Below, piece by piece: positions 55,431 through 64,000 of a stretch of 64,000 nucleotides of DNA; the stretch's first letter is position 1, and every line of letters starts with the position of its first letter. Source of the stretch: Dietzia lutea (GTDB lineage: Bacteria; Actinomycetota; Actinomycetes; Mycobacteriales; Mycobacteriaceae); assembly GCF_003096075.1 (NCBI RefSeq), contig NZ_CP015449.1:1364001-1428000 (forward strand). Reading direction: 5' to 3'. The position numbers and the translations under genes were made by a program. The notes under the pieces were generated by a model. The model worked only from the letters and a program-made list of their open reading frames with translations, did not search any database and was not told the origin of the DNA.

Positions 55431-57053
55431 TCAGTGCTCGTCGTGGCGACGAGTACGGTTCTCCTCCTGCAGCGTCGTGAGCATCGAGTGCTCGCGGTGG
55501 TGCTTGTCGTGATCGGCCTCGTCGAGCAGGCGCGCCTCCTCGACGGGGTCGGGCGTGAGCGCGCCGCGCGGGGGGCGGCCCGCGACGCCGAGCTGGTTCA
55601 TCTTGGTGGGCACCTTGGCGCCGGCGTACTCGAGCGGGACGGCGTGGCCGTGCTCGTCGATCTCGCCGAGGGGCTGGTGGACCTCGATGAACTCACCCTG
55701 CGGCATCCGCATGATGATGCCGGTCTCGATGCCGTGCTCCAGCACCTCGCGGTCCGAGCGCTGGAGACCCAGGCACAGACGGTAGGTGAAGAAGTACACC
55801 AGCGGCGGCAGCAGGATGAGCCCGATACGTCCGGCCCACGTCGTCGCGTTGAGCGAGATGGCGAAGTGGTACGCGATGAGGTCGTTGGAGCCCATCAGGA
55901 CCAGGATCACGTAGAAGGTGATCGCCATCATGCCGGAGGCGGTACGGACCGGCACGTCGCGCGGACGCTGCAGCAGGTTGTGGTGCGCCTTGTCGCCCGT
56001 GATCCTGGCCTCGATCTGCGGGTAGAGGAACATCAGCACGACCATGGCGCCGAGCATGACGGCCACCCAGGTGGTCGCCGGGATCGTGTACGGGCCGAGG
56101 TAGAGCTCCCAGGCCGGCATCACACGGGCGCCGCCCTCGGTCCACAGCATGTACCAGTCGGGTTGCGAACCGGCGGAGATGTGCGACGGGTTGTATGGCC
56201 CGAGATTCCATATCGCGTTGATCGTGAACAAGCCCGAGAAGAGCATGAGCATGCCGACGGTGATGGCACCGAACGCGATCGACTTGACGGCGAAGACCGG
56301 GAGGATCCGGACGCCGACGACGTTGTTCTCCGTGCGGCCGGGCCCGGGGAACTGCGTGTGCTTCTGGTACCACACCAGCGCGAGGTGAGCGGCGATCAGC
56401 GCGAGGATGATGGCCGGGATGATCAGCACGTGCAGGACGTAGAAGCGCGGGATCATGATCTCGCCGGGGAAGTCCCCGCCGAAGATCATCCAGTGCATCC
56501 AGGTACCGATCACGGGCAGACCCACGATGATCGCGGAGGTGATGCGGAGGCCGGTGCCCGAGAGCACGTCGTCCGGCAGACCGTAACCGAGGAAGCCCTC
56601 GACGATGCCCAGGAGCAGCAGCACGCAACCGATGGTCCAGTTGGCCTCACGCGGTCGGCGGAACGCGCCGGTGAAGAAGACGCGGATCATGTGGACGACC
56701 ATCGACGCCACGAACAGCAGGGCCGCCCAATGGTGGATCTGCCGCACGAAGAGTCCGCCACGGACCTCGAACGAGATGTCCAACGCGGTCTCGTAGGCGC
56801 GCGAGATCTCGATGCCGTTGAGCGGCGCGTACGCACCCTGGTAGATCACCTTCGACATGGAGGGGTCGAAGAACAGGGTGAGGTAGACACCCGAGATCAG
56901 CAGGATGATGAAGCTGTACAGGGCGACCTCGCCCAGCAGGAAGGACCAGTGCGTCGGGAAGACCTTGTTGATCTGCCGGCGCATGCCCTTGGCCATGGTG
57001 TACCGCGCGTCGAGGCCGTCGCCCAGGGACGCGAGTCTTGTGTTAGTGCTCAT
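55431..57053 (-). CDS. qcrB: cytochrome bc1/bcc complex cytochrome b subunit
   Basis: QcrB is the quinol-oxidising membrane subunit of the bcc complex. The 540-residue product has eight or more membrane helices, heme-binding histidines in [22 protein letters not shown] and [21 protein letters not shown], and the Qo-site loop (here PDWYMLW). An actinobacterial C-terminal extension of about 120 residues is rich in charged residues. The ATG overlaps the qcrA stop by 4 nt. The gene is last in ctaE-qcrC-qcrA-qcrB, the order seen in mycobacteria and corynebacteria, where the complex forms a supercomplex with aa3 oxidase. Confidence 0.96.
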   Translation of the reverse strand: MSTNTRLASLGDGLDARYTMAKGMRRQINKVFPTHWSFLLGEVALYSFIILLISGVYLTLFFDPSMSKVIYQGAYAPLNGIEISRAYETALDISFEVRGGLFVRQIHHWAALLFVASMVVHMIRVFFTGAFRRPREANWTIGCVLLLLGIVEGFLGYGLPDDVLSGTGLRITSAIIVGLPVIGTWMHWMIFGGDFPGEIMIPRFYVLHVLIIPAIILALIAAHLALVWYQKHTQFPGPGRTENNVVGVRILPVFAVKSIAFGAITVGMLMLFSGLFTINAIWNLGPYNPSHISAGSQPDWYMLWTEGGARVMPAWELYLGPYTIPATTWVAVMLGAMVVLMFLYPQIEARITGDKAHHNLLQRPRDVPVRTASGMMAITFYVILVLMGSNDLIAYHFAISLNATTWAGRIGLILLPPLVYFFTYRLCLGLQRSDREVLEHGIETGIIMRMPQGEFIEVHQPLGEIDEHGHAVPLEYAGAKVPTKMNQLGVAGRPPRGALTPDPVEEARLLDEADHDKHHREHSMLTTLQEENRTRRHDEH

Positions 57054-58240
57054 GAACGACGCTCCCAGAAGGCGGGTCCGACCGGCTCGACGAAGTCACC
57101 GTTGGCGACGAGGTAACCCTCGTTGTCCACGGCGATGGGCAGCTGCGGAAGCGCGCGGGCGGCGGGGCCGAAAACCGGCTTCGCGTACTCGAGCGCGTCG
57201 AACTGCGACTGGTGGCACGGGCAGAGGAATCGATGGGTCTGCTGCTCGTACAGCGGGGTGGGGCAGCCGAGGTGGGTGCACACCTTCGAATAGGCGTACA
57301 GGTCACCGTAGTTGAAGTTCTCCTGGCCCTTGCGCTTGATCACTCGTGCGGCGTCTTCGGGGCGGAAGCGAACCACCAGAACCGCGTTGCGCGAGCCGTG
57401 GAGCGCGTGCATGTGCTCCTCGAAGTTACCCAACGCGCTCGCGGGCAGCGGGAAGACGGTCTCGAGGCCACCGGCGGCGAGGTCGTCGACGCGGATGCGC
57501 TCCAGGCGGCCCTCGCCGGCGGGCGGATGCCCGTCGGGGTAGACCTTGCCGGTGTCGCGGCCGAGGTAGACCTTCTCCGCTGGTAGACCGTCGGGACGGT
57601 TGTCGGAGGCGAGGGTCCATCCGGTGGTGTGGAGGGTGCCGTCACCGGCGAGGGTCATCTCGCCGCGTTTCCACGGGTTCTTGATCATGCCGCCGAGCGG
57701 CAGGATCGCGGAGAGGCCGATGAGCCCCACGCCCGCGCCGAGGAAGCCGCCCATGACCTTGCGGCGGCCGATGGTGGAGGTCTTCCACGAGTCGTTGAGC
57801 TCGGCGACGATGGTGCGACGGTCGACCTCGTCCGAGAGGCCGTCGTGACGGGTCTGGACCGAGACCTCGTCGGGGACGAACTTCTTGGTGAACTGCACGG
57901 CGCCGAAGCCCAGGAAGAGGATCGACAGGCCGATCGTGCCGCCGAGCAACGGCGTGTAGGCCATGTACAGCCAGTAGCCGTCCTCACCCTCGCCGCGGTA
58001 CTCCCACGGCCAGAAGATGTAGACGACGGCGAAGGCGAGGGCGAACAGTGCCGACAGCGCGAACCAGGTGGTGACGGTGCGCGCGGCACGCTTCTCGGCG
58101 CGTGTGGTCACGCCCTCGGGCCAGCGGTTCTCCCGGTGCCGGACATCGACCTCGTCGAGTTCGGTGCCCAGGCGTACGAGCTCGGCCTCGCTCATGCGGT
58201 CCAGGTCCGCCGGGGACGGGTTCTTCGGGGTCTCACTCAT
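57050..58240 (-). CDS. qcrA: Rieske iron-sulfur subunit of the bcc complex
   Basis: QcrA moves electrons from quinol to the cytochrome c subunit through a 2Fe-2S cluster. The 396-residue product has a cytosolic N-terminus, three membrane helices (about 58-76, 95-115 and 165-185), and a C-terminal Rieske fold with [12 protein letters not shown] and CPCHQSQFD, giving the two Cys and two His ligands. This three-helix layout is specific to actinobacteria. The ATG at 58240 overlaps the qcrC stop (ATGA). A GTG 18 nt upstream is in frame but lies inside qcrC. Confidence 0.95.
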   Translation of the reverse strand: MSETPKNPSPADLDRMSEAELVRLGTELDEVDVRHRENRWPEGVTTRAEKRAARTVTTWFALSALFALAFAVVYIFWPWEYRGEGEDGYWLYMAYTPLLGGTIGLSILFLGFGAVQFTKKFVPDEVSVQTRHDGLSDEVDRRTIVAELNDSWKTSTIGRRKVMGGFLGAGVGLIGLSAILPLGGMIKNPWKRGEMTLAGDGTLHTTGWTLASDNRPDGLPAEKVYLGRDTGKVYPDGHPPAGEGRLERIRVDDLAAGGLETVFPLPASALGNFEEHMHALHGSRNAVLVVRFRPEDAARVIKRKGQENFNYGDLYAYSKVCTHLGCPTPLYEQQTHRFLCPCHQSQFDALEYAKPVFGPAARALPQLPIAVDNEGYLVANGDFVEPVGPAFWERRS

Positions 58241-59121
58241 GAACGGGATCCGATCCACAGGGTCGCACCGATGAGGGCGACGATGCCGACAAGCCAGATG
58301 GCCACGCCCTCGGTGACGGGGCCGAGTCCGCCGAGGCCGTAGCCACCGGGCGTCACCTTGTTATCCGTGGCCTTGATGTAGGCGATGATGTCCTTCTTCT
58401 CGTCAGGCGTGAGCTGCCGGTCCGAGAACTTGGGCATGTTCTGGGGACCGGTGAGCATGGCCTGGTACATCTCCTGCTCGTTGGCAGGGTCCAGTACCGG
58501 CGCGTACTTACCGCCGGAGAGCGCTCCGCCGCGGCCGGTGAAGTTGTGGCAGGACGCGCAGTTGAGCCGGAACAGCTCGGAACCGCGGGCGATCTCCTCG
58601 GCGCGGCTTTCGCCGGAGGCGCCTCGCAGCGACTCCTGCGCGATCGTGCCGTCGGCGTTGGTGATGATGCCCGGCCCGCCGCCGTGGAGGTCGACGTACG
58701 CCGCGAGAGCGATGATCTGCTGCTCGCTGTAGCGGGGCTTCTTGCGCTCGGCCTGCGCCTCGTTGTCCGCGGCCGGCATGCGGCCCGAGTGCACCTGGAA
58801 GTAGGTGGATCCCGCGCCGACACCGACGAGGGACGGTCCGCGGTCCTCGACACCCTGCAGGTTCTGCCCGTGGCAGGTGATGCAGGCGACGTCGTAGATC
58901 GACTTGCCCTCGGCGATGAGCGCGGCCTGATCCTGCTGGGCCGTCGCCACCTGCGGCTCCGGGACTACGGCGGTGGCGATCGCTCCCGCTCCGAGGAGGC
59001 CGGCAGCGATGACGAGCGCGCCGGTCGCCTTACGGCGCCGCTTGGTGGAGGCCGACCGCGTCGGGGTCGTCGCCGGGTCCGGCGACGGCGTGTCCGCAGC
59101 GGGTGGGTGAGGTGAGTTCAT
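58237..59121 (-). CDS. qcrC: diheme cytochrome c subunit of the bcc complex
   Basis: QcrC replaces soluble cytochrome c in this group and hands electrons to CuA of CtaC. The 294-residue product has a Pro/Thr-rich N-terminus, a membrane segment at about 31-52, and two c-type heme sites, CITCH (near residue 81) and CASCH (near 190). Axial Met candidates include [10 protein letters not shown], and a C-terminal membrane anchor is present (about 270-290). AAAGGGAA lies about 7 nt before the ATG at 59121. It is the second gene of ctaE-qcrCAB. Confidence 0.96.
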   Translation of the reverse strand: MNSPHPPAADTPSPDPATTPTRSASTKRRRKATGALVIAAGLLGAGAIATAVVPEPQVATAQQDQAALIAEGKSIYDVACITCHGQNLQGVEDRGPSLVGVGAGSTYFQVHSGRMPAADNEAQAERKKPRYSEQQIIALAAYVDLHGGGPGIITNADGTIAQESLRGASGESRAEEIARGSELFRLNCASCHNFTGRGGALSGGKYAPVLDPANEQEMYQAMLTGPQNMPKFSDRQLTPDEKKDIIAYIKATDNKVTPGGYGLGGLGPVTEGVAIWLVGIVALIGATLWIGSRS

Positions 59122-59177
59122 TGTGAGTTCCCTTTGGTGTTGGGACCTGCTGGACACAGCGTCCTGCGGCCAGCTGA

Positions 59178-59789
59178 CTACTGAATGAAGTAGATGGTGA
59201 CGAAGAGGCCGATCCAGACCACGTCGACGAAGTGCCAGTAGTAGGACACCACGATGGCGGCGGTGGCCTGCGCCGGGGTGAACCGCGACATCGTCGTACG
59301 CATCACGAGAACGACGAAGGCGAGGACGCCTGCGGCCACGTGGAGGCCGTGGAAGCCGGTGGTGATGAAGAAGACGGACCCGTAGACGCTGGAGGAGATG
59401 GTGGTCCCCTCGAGGTACAGCATCACGTACTCGTAAGCCTGGCCGATGAGGAAGACGGTGCCCATGACCGCGGAGATGACGTACCACCGCCGAAGTCCGA
59501 AGACATCGCCTTGCTCGGCGGCGAACACGCCCAGCTGGCAGGTGAACGATGACGCCACGAGGATCACCGTGATCGTCAGGGCGAACGGCACGTTCAGATG
59601 CGTTGGGTAGGAGGGCCAGTCACCTCCCGAGTTCGCCTTGGAGACGAAGTACATCGCGAACAGGCCCGCGAAGAACATCAGCTCCTGGGACAGCCAGATG
59701 ATGGTGCCCACACTGACCATGTTCGGCCGATTCAGCGAATGAACACGCTGGGCCATGGCCGATCCTGAGTTATCTACTGCGCTCGTCAC
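59178..59789 (-). CDS. ctaE: cytochrome c oxidase subunit III
   Basis: This membrane subunit of aa3 oxidase has 203 residues and five membrane helices, the short actinobacterial form. Hallmarks are [27 protein letters not shown], split around residue 28, [24 protein letters not shown] and [15 protein letters not shown]. The GTG at 59789 is chosen because it gives [20 protein letters not shown], the conserved N-terminus of the mycobacterial protein. There is no clear ribosome-binding site; CATACT lies 7-8 nt upstream. It is the first gene of the leftward ctaE-qcrCAB operon. Confidence 0.95.
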   Translation of the reverse strand: MTSAVDNSGSAMAQRVHSLNRPNMVSVGTIIWLSQELMFFAGLFAMYFVSKANSGGDWPSYPTHLNVPFALTITVILVASSFTCQLGVFAAEQGDVFGLRRWYVISAVMGTVFLIGQAYEYVMLYLEGTTISSSVYGSVFFITTGFHGLHVAAGVLAFVVLVMRTTMSRFTPAQATAAIVVSYYWHFVDVVWIGLFVTIYFIQ

Positions 59790-60082
59790 GTGGCCAAGTA
59801 TGACCCCTGAGGTGGGGCGAGTCTGCATGGACCCCCGAAATCGGCGTGTCCGCTCAGTGTTTCCGCAGGTCGCCTCAGATACGTCACCGTCAGGGGTCGG
59901 AAATCGCGCCCCTTGCAGGGGCTATCAGCGGCCTCTCAGGCTGGTCGGTCCGGACCGTCGCGCTTGCCGTGGTCAGGGGACGGTGCGGGCGGCGGCGGTG
60001 CCGGGGTGGCACGATTGACCCCGTGTGGCCGGGCCCTCGGGGTGCCGGCTCCGTTCTATGACACCAGAGGAGGTCGGGACAC

Positions 60083-61144
60083 GTGGGCAGTTCGGCGGCG
60101 ATCGACGGGGGCCGGTCCTGGCCCGGGGTACTCGGCACCCTCACGGCGGAGGAGGACCTGGATCCGGCGGACGCCCGGTGGGCGATGTCGCGGATCATGG
60201 AGGGCGTCGCGACCGATGCGCAGATCGCCGCGTTCGGCGTGGCCCTGAAGATGAAGGGTGTCACCGGACCCGAGCTCGAGGCGCTCGCCTCGACGATGCT
60301 CGACTACTCCCGTCGCGTGCCCACGGACCGCGCCTGTGTGGACATCGTGGGCACCGGCGGCGACCGGCAGGGCACCGTGAACATCTCGACGATGTCGTCG
60401 TTGGTGGTCAGCGCGTGTGGTGTGCCCGTCGTCAAGCACGGCAACCGGGCGGCGTCCTCCAAGAGCGGAGGGGCTGACGTCCTCGAGGCGCTCGGCGTGG
60501 CCATCGATCTCGGGCCCGAGGACGTGGGGCGTTGTCTCGACGAGGTGGGGGTGGCCTTCTGCTTCGCCCCCGTGTTCCACCCCGCTCTACGCTTTGCCGC
60601 GACTCCGCGCCGGGAGATCGGCATCCCGACCGTGTTCAATATCCTGGGCCCGTTGACGAACCCGGCCGCCCCGGCGGCGAATCTCATCGGGTGCGCCTTC
60701 GAGAATCTCATCTCGGTGATGGCCGAGGTGTTCGCGCTGCGCGGCCGGTCGGCTCTGGTCGTCCGCGGTGCCGACGGGCTGGACGAGATCACGATGACCG
60801 GTCCGACCCGAGTCCTGCGGGTGGCCGACGGTCACGTGGACGAGGACCGGATCGAGCCCGCGGACTTCGGGATGAGTACGTGCTCGATCGAGGAACTGCG
60901 CGGCGGCGACGGGGTGCACAACGCCGGGGTCGCCCGGGACCTCCTGGCGGGGAAGACCGGCCCGGTGCGTGACGCGGTGTTGCTCAATTCCGCGGCGGCG
61001 CTCGTGGCGTTCGACGGTCTCGACAGGGACGCGGACCTGGTGGCCGCGATGCGTGCGGCCGTGGACCGGGCGGCGACGGCGATCGACGACGGCGAGGCGG
61101 CGCGCCTGCTCGAGAAGTGGGTCGGTTTCAGCGCGAACCGGTGA
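60083..61144 (+). CDS. trpD: anthranilate phosphoribosyltransferase
   Basis: TrpD couples anthranilate with PRPP in tryptophan synthesis. The 353-residue product contains the PRPP-binding VDIVGTGGDRQGTVNIST, VVKHGNRAASSKSGGADVLEALG, APVFHPALR, FNILGPLTNPA and the anthranilate-site GADGLDEIT. The GTG at 60083 has GAGGAGG about 8 nt upstream. It stands alone, divergent from ctaE and ending 1 nt before the exonuclease gene on the other strand, as in mycobacteria where trpD is separated from the main trp operon. Confidence 0.95.
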   Translation: MGSSAAIDGGRSWPGVLGTLTAEEDLDPADARWAMSRIMEGVATDAQIAAFGVALKMKGVTGPELEALASTMLDYSRRVPTDRACVDIVGTGGDRQGTVNISTMSSLVVSACGVPVVKHGNRAASSKSGGADVLEALGVAIDLGPEDVGRCLDEVGVAFCFAPVFHPALRFAATPRREIGIPTVFNILGPLTNPAAPAANLIGCAFENLISVMAEVFALRGRSALVVRGADGLDEITMTGPTRVLRVADGHVDEDRIEPADFGMSTCSIEELRGGDGVHNAGVARDLLAGKTGPVRDAVLLNSAAALVAFDGLDRDADLVAAMRAAVDRAATAIDDGEAARLLEKWVGFSANR

Positions 61145-61145
61145 G

Positions 61146-62759
61146 TCAGGCCTGGCGGTGATCGGCGGCCGCGCGTTCGGCCCGGTCCGCCCAGTCCGTC
61201 AGGGTGTGCGCACCTCCGAGGGGGAGCGTCCAGCAGCCGTCGACCGAGACGATGCGGGTCTGCGTGGAGTCGATCCACCGATGCACATTCCGGATCTGGG
61301 CCCGGGTCGCCCCGGCGAACGGCCCCGGCGCGGGCCGCACGGTGGAGGCGGCGGCCCGTAACCCGTCGATGACCGGCATCGGCGCGGCTCCGGGTGGAAC
61401 CGTGCCGGATCCGGCGAGCCGGCCGTGGCGGACGACCGCCACCGCCCAGGCCCGTCGGGGTGCGGGTTGGACGAGGACGATCTCAGCGAGCGCGGCGGTC
61501 GCGGCCAGTTCCTGTCGGCGGGCGAGTACCCGGATGAGGGCGGCGGTCCTGTCGCGCAGTCGTGCCCCGCGCTCGAAGGCCCCGCCGGCGGCGAGCCGGT
61601 CGATCTGCTCGACGAGCGCGTGCAGCGGACCCGAGTCCCGCCCGTCGGCGAGCGCCGCCCAGAGCTCGGGCCTGGGCCGACCGCCGAACGCCCCGAGGAG
61701 GTCCTCCCAAGCGGCGCGCGCGTCCTCGGTGCGGCGGAACGGTCCGATCGCCGTGGGGTCGTCCGGGACCCTGACGATCGTCGGACGGCTGGCGCGGCCG
61801 GTGGGAGGGGAGAGCCACCAGCCTCGGCGGGGGCTGCGTGACCGTCTGTTGAACGGTGGCTGCAGTGAGTCGATGAGTTGTTCCTCGACCGTCCACGCCT
61901 CGAGGAGGTGGGCGCACGGCACAGCGTCCACCGAGGCGGCCAGGCCGACCATGGTGCGCATCCGTCCGCGGGTGTCCCCGCCGGAGTAATAGGAACGCGC
62001 GCGACGACGCACCGAGCCGGATGAGCCGACGTACAGCGGCCCGCCGGCCTCGTCGCGGAATACGTAGGCCCCGGGGCCGTCGGTGAGCGACTCGGTGAGG
62101 GTCGCGCGACGTCGGATCTCGGGAGCCAGGCGGCCGTCGTACGCCAGCAGCTCCGAGAGGGTGGACACCCCGCAGTCGCCCACCCGCGAGATGAGGGCGT
62201 GCAGCACGTCCACCGTGGCACGTGCGTCCTGCAGGGCGCGGTGATTGGGCTCGACCGTGGCGCCCAGGTGCGCGGCCAGCACCCCGAGCCGGTGCCCACG
62301 CGTCTCGCCTCGGTGGAGCACCCGCCGGGCGAGTGCGAGGGTGCACACGGACGGGGGATCCGGCCAACGGTGGCCCGTTGCGGCCGCGGCGGCGCGGAGG
62401 AAGCCGAGGTCGAACCGGGCGTTGTGCGCCACCAGGACCGCCCCGCGCGAGAACTCGAGGAACGTCGCCATCACCTCGCCGAGGGACGGTGCCCCGACGA
62501 GGTCCTCGGGGGCGATCCCCGTCAGTCTGCTGATGTGCCCCGGCAGCACGCCGTCGATCGAGACGAAGGTGGACAGCTCCGCCTGCACCTCGCCTCCCCG
62601 GACCCGGACGGCGCCGATCTCGGTGATCTCGTCGCCGCCCGGCCTGGTGCCGGTGGTCTCGAGGTCGACGACGACGAAGGTCACCTCGGACAGCAGCGGC
62701 TCGAGCTCGTCGAACGCGGCCTGCACGCCGACGGGTGCCGGTGAGGTGGGTGGGGGCAT
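61146..62759 (-). CDS. DEDDh 3'-5' exonuclease fused to GIY-YIG (UvrC-like) nuclease domain
   Basis: The 537-residue protein has an N-terminal DnaQ/epsilon-type exonuclease (about 25-195): VVVDLETTG with Asp32 and Glu34, VAHNARFDLGFL, and NHRALQDARAT, so all five DEDDh residues are present. A GIY-YIG domain follows (about 230-315, GAYVFRDEAGGPLYVGSSG...SYY) and a C-terminal UvrC-like region (about 320-537). This is the Cho-like DEDDh/GIY-YIG family of actinobacteria, probably acting in DNA repair. The ATG at 62759 is preceded by TACCGT with a 7-nt gap. It converges with trpD. Confidence 0.9.
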   Translation of the reverse strand: MPPPTSPAPVGVQAAFDELEPLLSEVTFVVVDLETTGTRPGGDEITEIGAVRVRGGEVQAELSTFVSIDGVLPGHISRLTGIAPEDLVGAPSLGEVMATFLEFSRGAVLVAHNARFDLGFLRAAAAATGHRWPDPPSVCTLALARRVLHRGETRGHRLGVLAAHLGATVEPNHRALQDARATVDVLHALISRVGDCGVSTLSELLAYDGRLAPEIRRRATLTESLTDGPGAYVFRDEAGGPLYVGSSGSVRRRARSYYSGGDTRGRMRTMVGLAASVDAVPCAHLLEAWTVEEQLIDSLQPPFNRRSRSPRRGWWLSPPTGRASRPTIVRVPDDPTAIGPFRRTEDARAAWEDLLGAFGGRPRPELWAALADGRDSGPLHALVEQIDRLAAGGAFERGARLRDRTAALIRVLARRQELAATAALAEIVLVQPAPRRAWAVAVVRHGRLAGSGTVPPGAAPMPVIDGLRAAASTVRPAPGPFAGATRAQIRNVHRWIDSTQTRIVSVDGCWTLPLGGAHTLTDWADRAERAAADHRQA

Positions 62760-62766
62760 GGCGGAG

Positions 62767-62772
62767 ACGGTA
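62767..62772 (-). promoter_or_regulatory. -10 box of the exonuclease/GIY-YIG gene (leaderless type)
   Basis: TACCGT (leftward) is followed by 7 nt and the ATG at 62759. Confidence 0.5.
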
Positions 62773-62935
62773 GCGGCGGGGTCCGACACCGCTGTCCGCG
62801 GCCGGTGGCCGTCACGGACCGGGGGAGTGTGTCGTACCCGGTTCCTAGGGTGCGCTCCAGGACGCCAGCCGCGGGGCCGGATCGCGGCTCGATAACGAAC
62901 GGGCAACACGCCCAGGACGGAATGTGAGGTAGATC

Positions 62936-63154
62936 ATGGTGTCGATGGATTGCACTCGCTGCCCGATGGGGCCGGGGAACTGTGAAGGCTGCGTCGTCTC
63001 GCTACTTCTCGGCGAGAAGGGCCAGGTAGACGAGCTTTCTCCGGAGTCCTGCGGGTATGTCCTCGACCCGGAGGTGCGGACGGCGATCGACGTCCTCCGG
63101 GCCGCGGGAATGGTGACATCGATCGACATCCTGGCCGCGGAAACCGCCGCGTGA
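62936..63154 (+). CDS. small cysteine-rich hypothetical protein
   Basis: The 72-residue protein begins MVSMDCTRCPMGPGNCEGCVV, with four Cys in the first 20 residues and a fifth in SCGYVLDP. The rest is a helix-rich tail ending in IDILAAETAA. The Cys spacing (CxxC, then C, then C) could bind zinc or a metal cluster. Similar short proteins precede the NlpC/P60 gene in related genera, but I know no function. GTGAGG lies about 7 nt upstream of the ATG at 62936; ATG 62945 is an alternative. It precedes the riboswitch. Confidence 0.65.
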   Translation: MVSMDCTRCPMGPGNCEGCVVSLLLGEKGQVDELSPESCGYVLDPEVRTAIDVLRAAGMVTSIDILAAETAA

Positions 63155-63186
63155 GCGGGGAACTGGACTTCGGCGAGACAGTTTCG

Positions 63187-63192
63187 TAACCT
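63187..63192 (+). promoter_or_regulatory. -10 box upstream of the c-di-AMP riboswitch
   Basis: TAACCT predicts transcription from about 63199, shortly before the riboswitch begins. Confidence 0.5.
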
Positions 63193-63207
63193 TTTCGAGA
63201 CCTCGGA

Positions 63208-63375
63208 AGTCATTCCCCGCCCGCCGGTGGGGAGCCGGGGTCACGCCTAAGCGCCCGAGGGCGCGCCGGGGAACCACGTTCCACTGGGGTGAATCGCTCG
63301 ACGACCGCGAGGTCGGCCAGCGTAGGACAGACTTCCGTGTCCGAACCCGTCAGCTAACCCGGTCGGTGCCGCAGG
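63208..63375 (+). ncRNA. ydaO/yuaA-type c-di-AMP riboswitch
   Basis: The leader carries the conserved blocks of this class: GGTGGGGAGCCGGGG, then GGGGAACCAC, ACTGGGGTGAATC near 63282, and CCGAACCCGTCAGCTAACCC near 63341. In actinobacteria this riboswitch commonly precedes genes for cell-wall hydrolases and resuscitation factors and turns expression off when c-di-AMP binds. It ends about 20 nt before the ribosome-binding site of the NlpC/P60 gene. The exact ends are approximate. Confidence 0.85.
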
Positions 63376-63395
63376 AAGAAAGAGGAAAGTCTCTC

Positions 63396-64000
63396 GTGGG
63401 AGCCCACAGCATCAAGACCAGCTCGACCGGCCGCCGCGTGGCCGCCGTCGGACTGCTCGCCGCCGGAGCCGCTGTCGCGGGCTCCGGGACCGCATTCGCC
63501 GCGCCCGTGACCGTCGACGTCCCCGTCGAGCTGCGGCTGCCGGGTGTTCCGGCCCAGGTCACCATCGACGTCCCGGAGGGCATCGCGCTTCCGGCCGGCC
63601 TCCAGCAGGCCGCCCAGGCAGCCCCGGCCGCTCCGGTCGAGTTCGCCACCCCGGCGCCCGAGATCTCCACCGGCCAGCGCGTCCTCGACGCGGCCACCAC
63701 CCGTGTCGGCTCGCCCTACGTCTGGGGTGCGACCGGCCCCAGCTCGTTCGACTGCTCCGGCCTGACCTCGTGGGCCTACAAGGAGGCGGGGATCTCGATC
63801 CCGCGCACGAGCCAGGCCCAGATCGGCGGCGGCACCCAGGTGGCCAAGTCCGACCTGCAGCCCGGTGACATCGTCGCCTTCTACAGCGGCGCGAGCCACG
63901 TCGGCATCTACGCGGGCAACGGTCAGGTCGTCCACGCCCCGTACTCCGGCACCTCCGTGAGCTACGCGCCGGTGGACTCCATGCCGTTCTACGGCGCCAC
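63396..64000 (+). CDS. secreted NlpC/P60 peptidoglycan hydrolase (C-terminus outside window)
   Basis: This cysteine endopeptidase probably cuts stem peptides of peptidoglycan. The visible 201 residues hold a signal peptide (about 1-36, cleavage near AFA-AP), a Pro/Ala-rich linker, and an NlpC/P60 domain from about 90. The catalytic Cys120 is in SFDCSGLTSWAY, His168 in GASHVGIYAG and His180 in VVHAPYSG. The chain runs off the window at MPFYGA, close to the usual end of the domain. AGAGGAAAG lies 6 nt before the GTG at 63396. M. tuberculosis Rv2190c is the positional match; the c-di-AMP riboswitch ahead of it implies second-messenger control. Confidence 0.93.
   Translation, partial: MGAHSIKTSSTGRRVAAVGLLAAGAAVAGSGTAFAAPVTVDVPVELRLPGVPAQVTIDVPEGIALPAGLQQAAQAAPAAPVEFATPAPEISTGQRVLDAATTRVGSPYVWGATGPSSFDCSGLTSWAYKEAGISIPRTSQAQIGGGTQVAKSDLQPGDIVAFYSGASHVGIYAGNGQVVHAPYSGTSVSYAPVDSMPFYGA

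Overview
This is a 64 kb stretch of core chromosome from a high-GC actinobacterium of the mycolate-containing group (Mycobacteriales/Corynebacteriales, in the range of Dietzia, Gordonia, Corynebacterium and Mycobacterium). The assignment rests on gene content and order. From memory of the M. tuberculosis map, the window runs parallel to the interval from aceE (Rv2241) down to the NlpC/P60 gene (Rv2190c): aceE, DUF3052, tRNA-Val, cobD, SURF1, ptpA, ptkA, cobC, Nif3, zinc-ribbon protein, phosphatase, CYTH-CHAD, panB, glnA2, glnE, glnA1, RDD, DUF4191, lipA, lipB, the E2 acyltransferase, pepA, gcvT, ilvE, cobS, cobT/U, DUF3043, a HesB-type protein, adoK, asnB, ctaC, ctaF, ctaE-qcrCAB, trpD, an exonuclease/GIY-YIG protein and NlpC/P60. 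No phage, insertion sequence or CRISPR array was seen.

Layout. 1-11.3 kb: truncated aceE, a tRNA-Val whose 3' end lies 4 nt before cobD, an RCC1-repeat lipoprotein, SURF1, the PtkA/PtpA signalling pair and the cobC-Nif3-zinc ribbon-phosphatase operon. 11.4-12.2 kb: RNase P RNA followed by a gene-free stretch with strong hairpins. 12.2-18.6 kb: a CYTH-CHAD protein, a Baeyer-Villiger-type monooxygenase with an SDR partner, a proline iminopeptidase and panB. 18.8-28.1 kb: nitrogen assimilation (glnA2, glnE, glnA1) with small secreted or membrane proteins between. 28.3-34 kb: lipoate synthesis (lipB, lipA) beside the E2 enzyme with three lipoyl domains. 34-43.4 kb: pepA, gcvT, ilvE, late cobalamin genes including a cobU-cobT fusion, a HesB-type Fe-S protein and adenosine kinase. 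43.4-47.2 kb: asnB/ltsA and ctaC-ctaF. 47.1-55.3 kb is the least syntenic part: a DUF222/HNH protein, an acyl-CoA dehydrogenase, a DUF3253 protein, a KstD-like flavoprotein and a large PIF1-type helicase with a BRCT domain. 55.4-64 kb: qcrB-qcrA-qcrC-ctaE, trpD, an exonuclease/GIY-YIG protein, a small Cys-rich protein, and a secreted NlpC/P60 hydrolase behind a c-di-AMP riboswitch.

How the genes work together. AceE and the E2 enzyme belong to pyruvate dehydrogenase, and LipB/LipA make the lipoyl cofactor that E2 and the glycine cleavage system (GcvT) need. GlnE adenylylates GlnA1, which keeps the target tyrosine, and GlnA1 is preceded by a well-spaced pair of GlnR-type boxes. CtaC, CtaF, CtaE, QcrCAB and SURF1 make up most of the cytochrome bcc-aa3 supercomplex and its assembly. 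CobD, CobC, CobS and CobU-CobT are late cobalamin steps. AsnB/LtsA and the NlpC/P60 protein act on peptidoglycan.

Notable observations. At least twelve genes have a TANNNT hexamer 6-8 nt before the start codon and little or no Shine-Dalgarno sequence, which points to widespread leaderless transcription. Other items are the paired GlnR boxes, an exact KstR-type operator before the KstD-like gene, a 331-bp internal duplication in the E2 gene, the cobU-cobT fusion, and the helicase with an apparently dead DnaQ-like domain plus BRCT. I see no self-evident undescribed defence or mobile system; the helicase-BRCT protein is the best candidate for unexplored biology.
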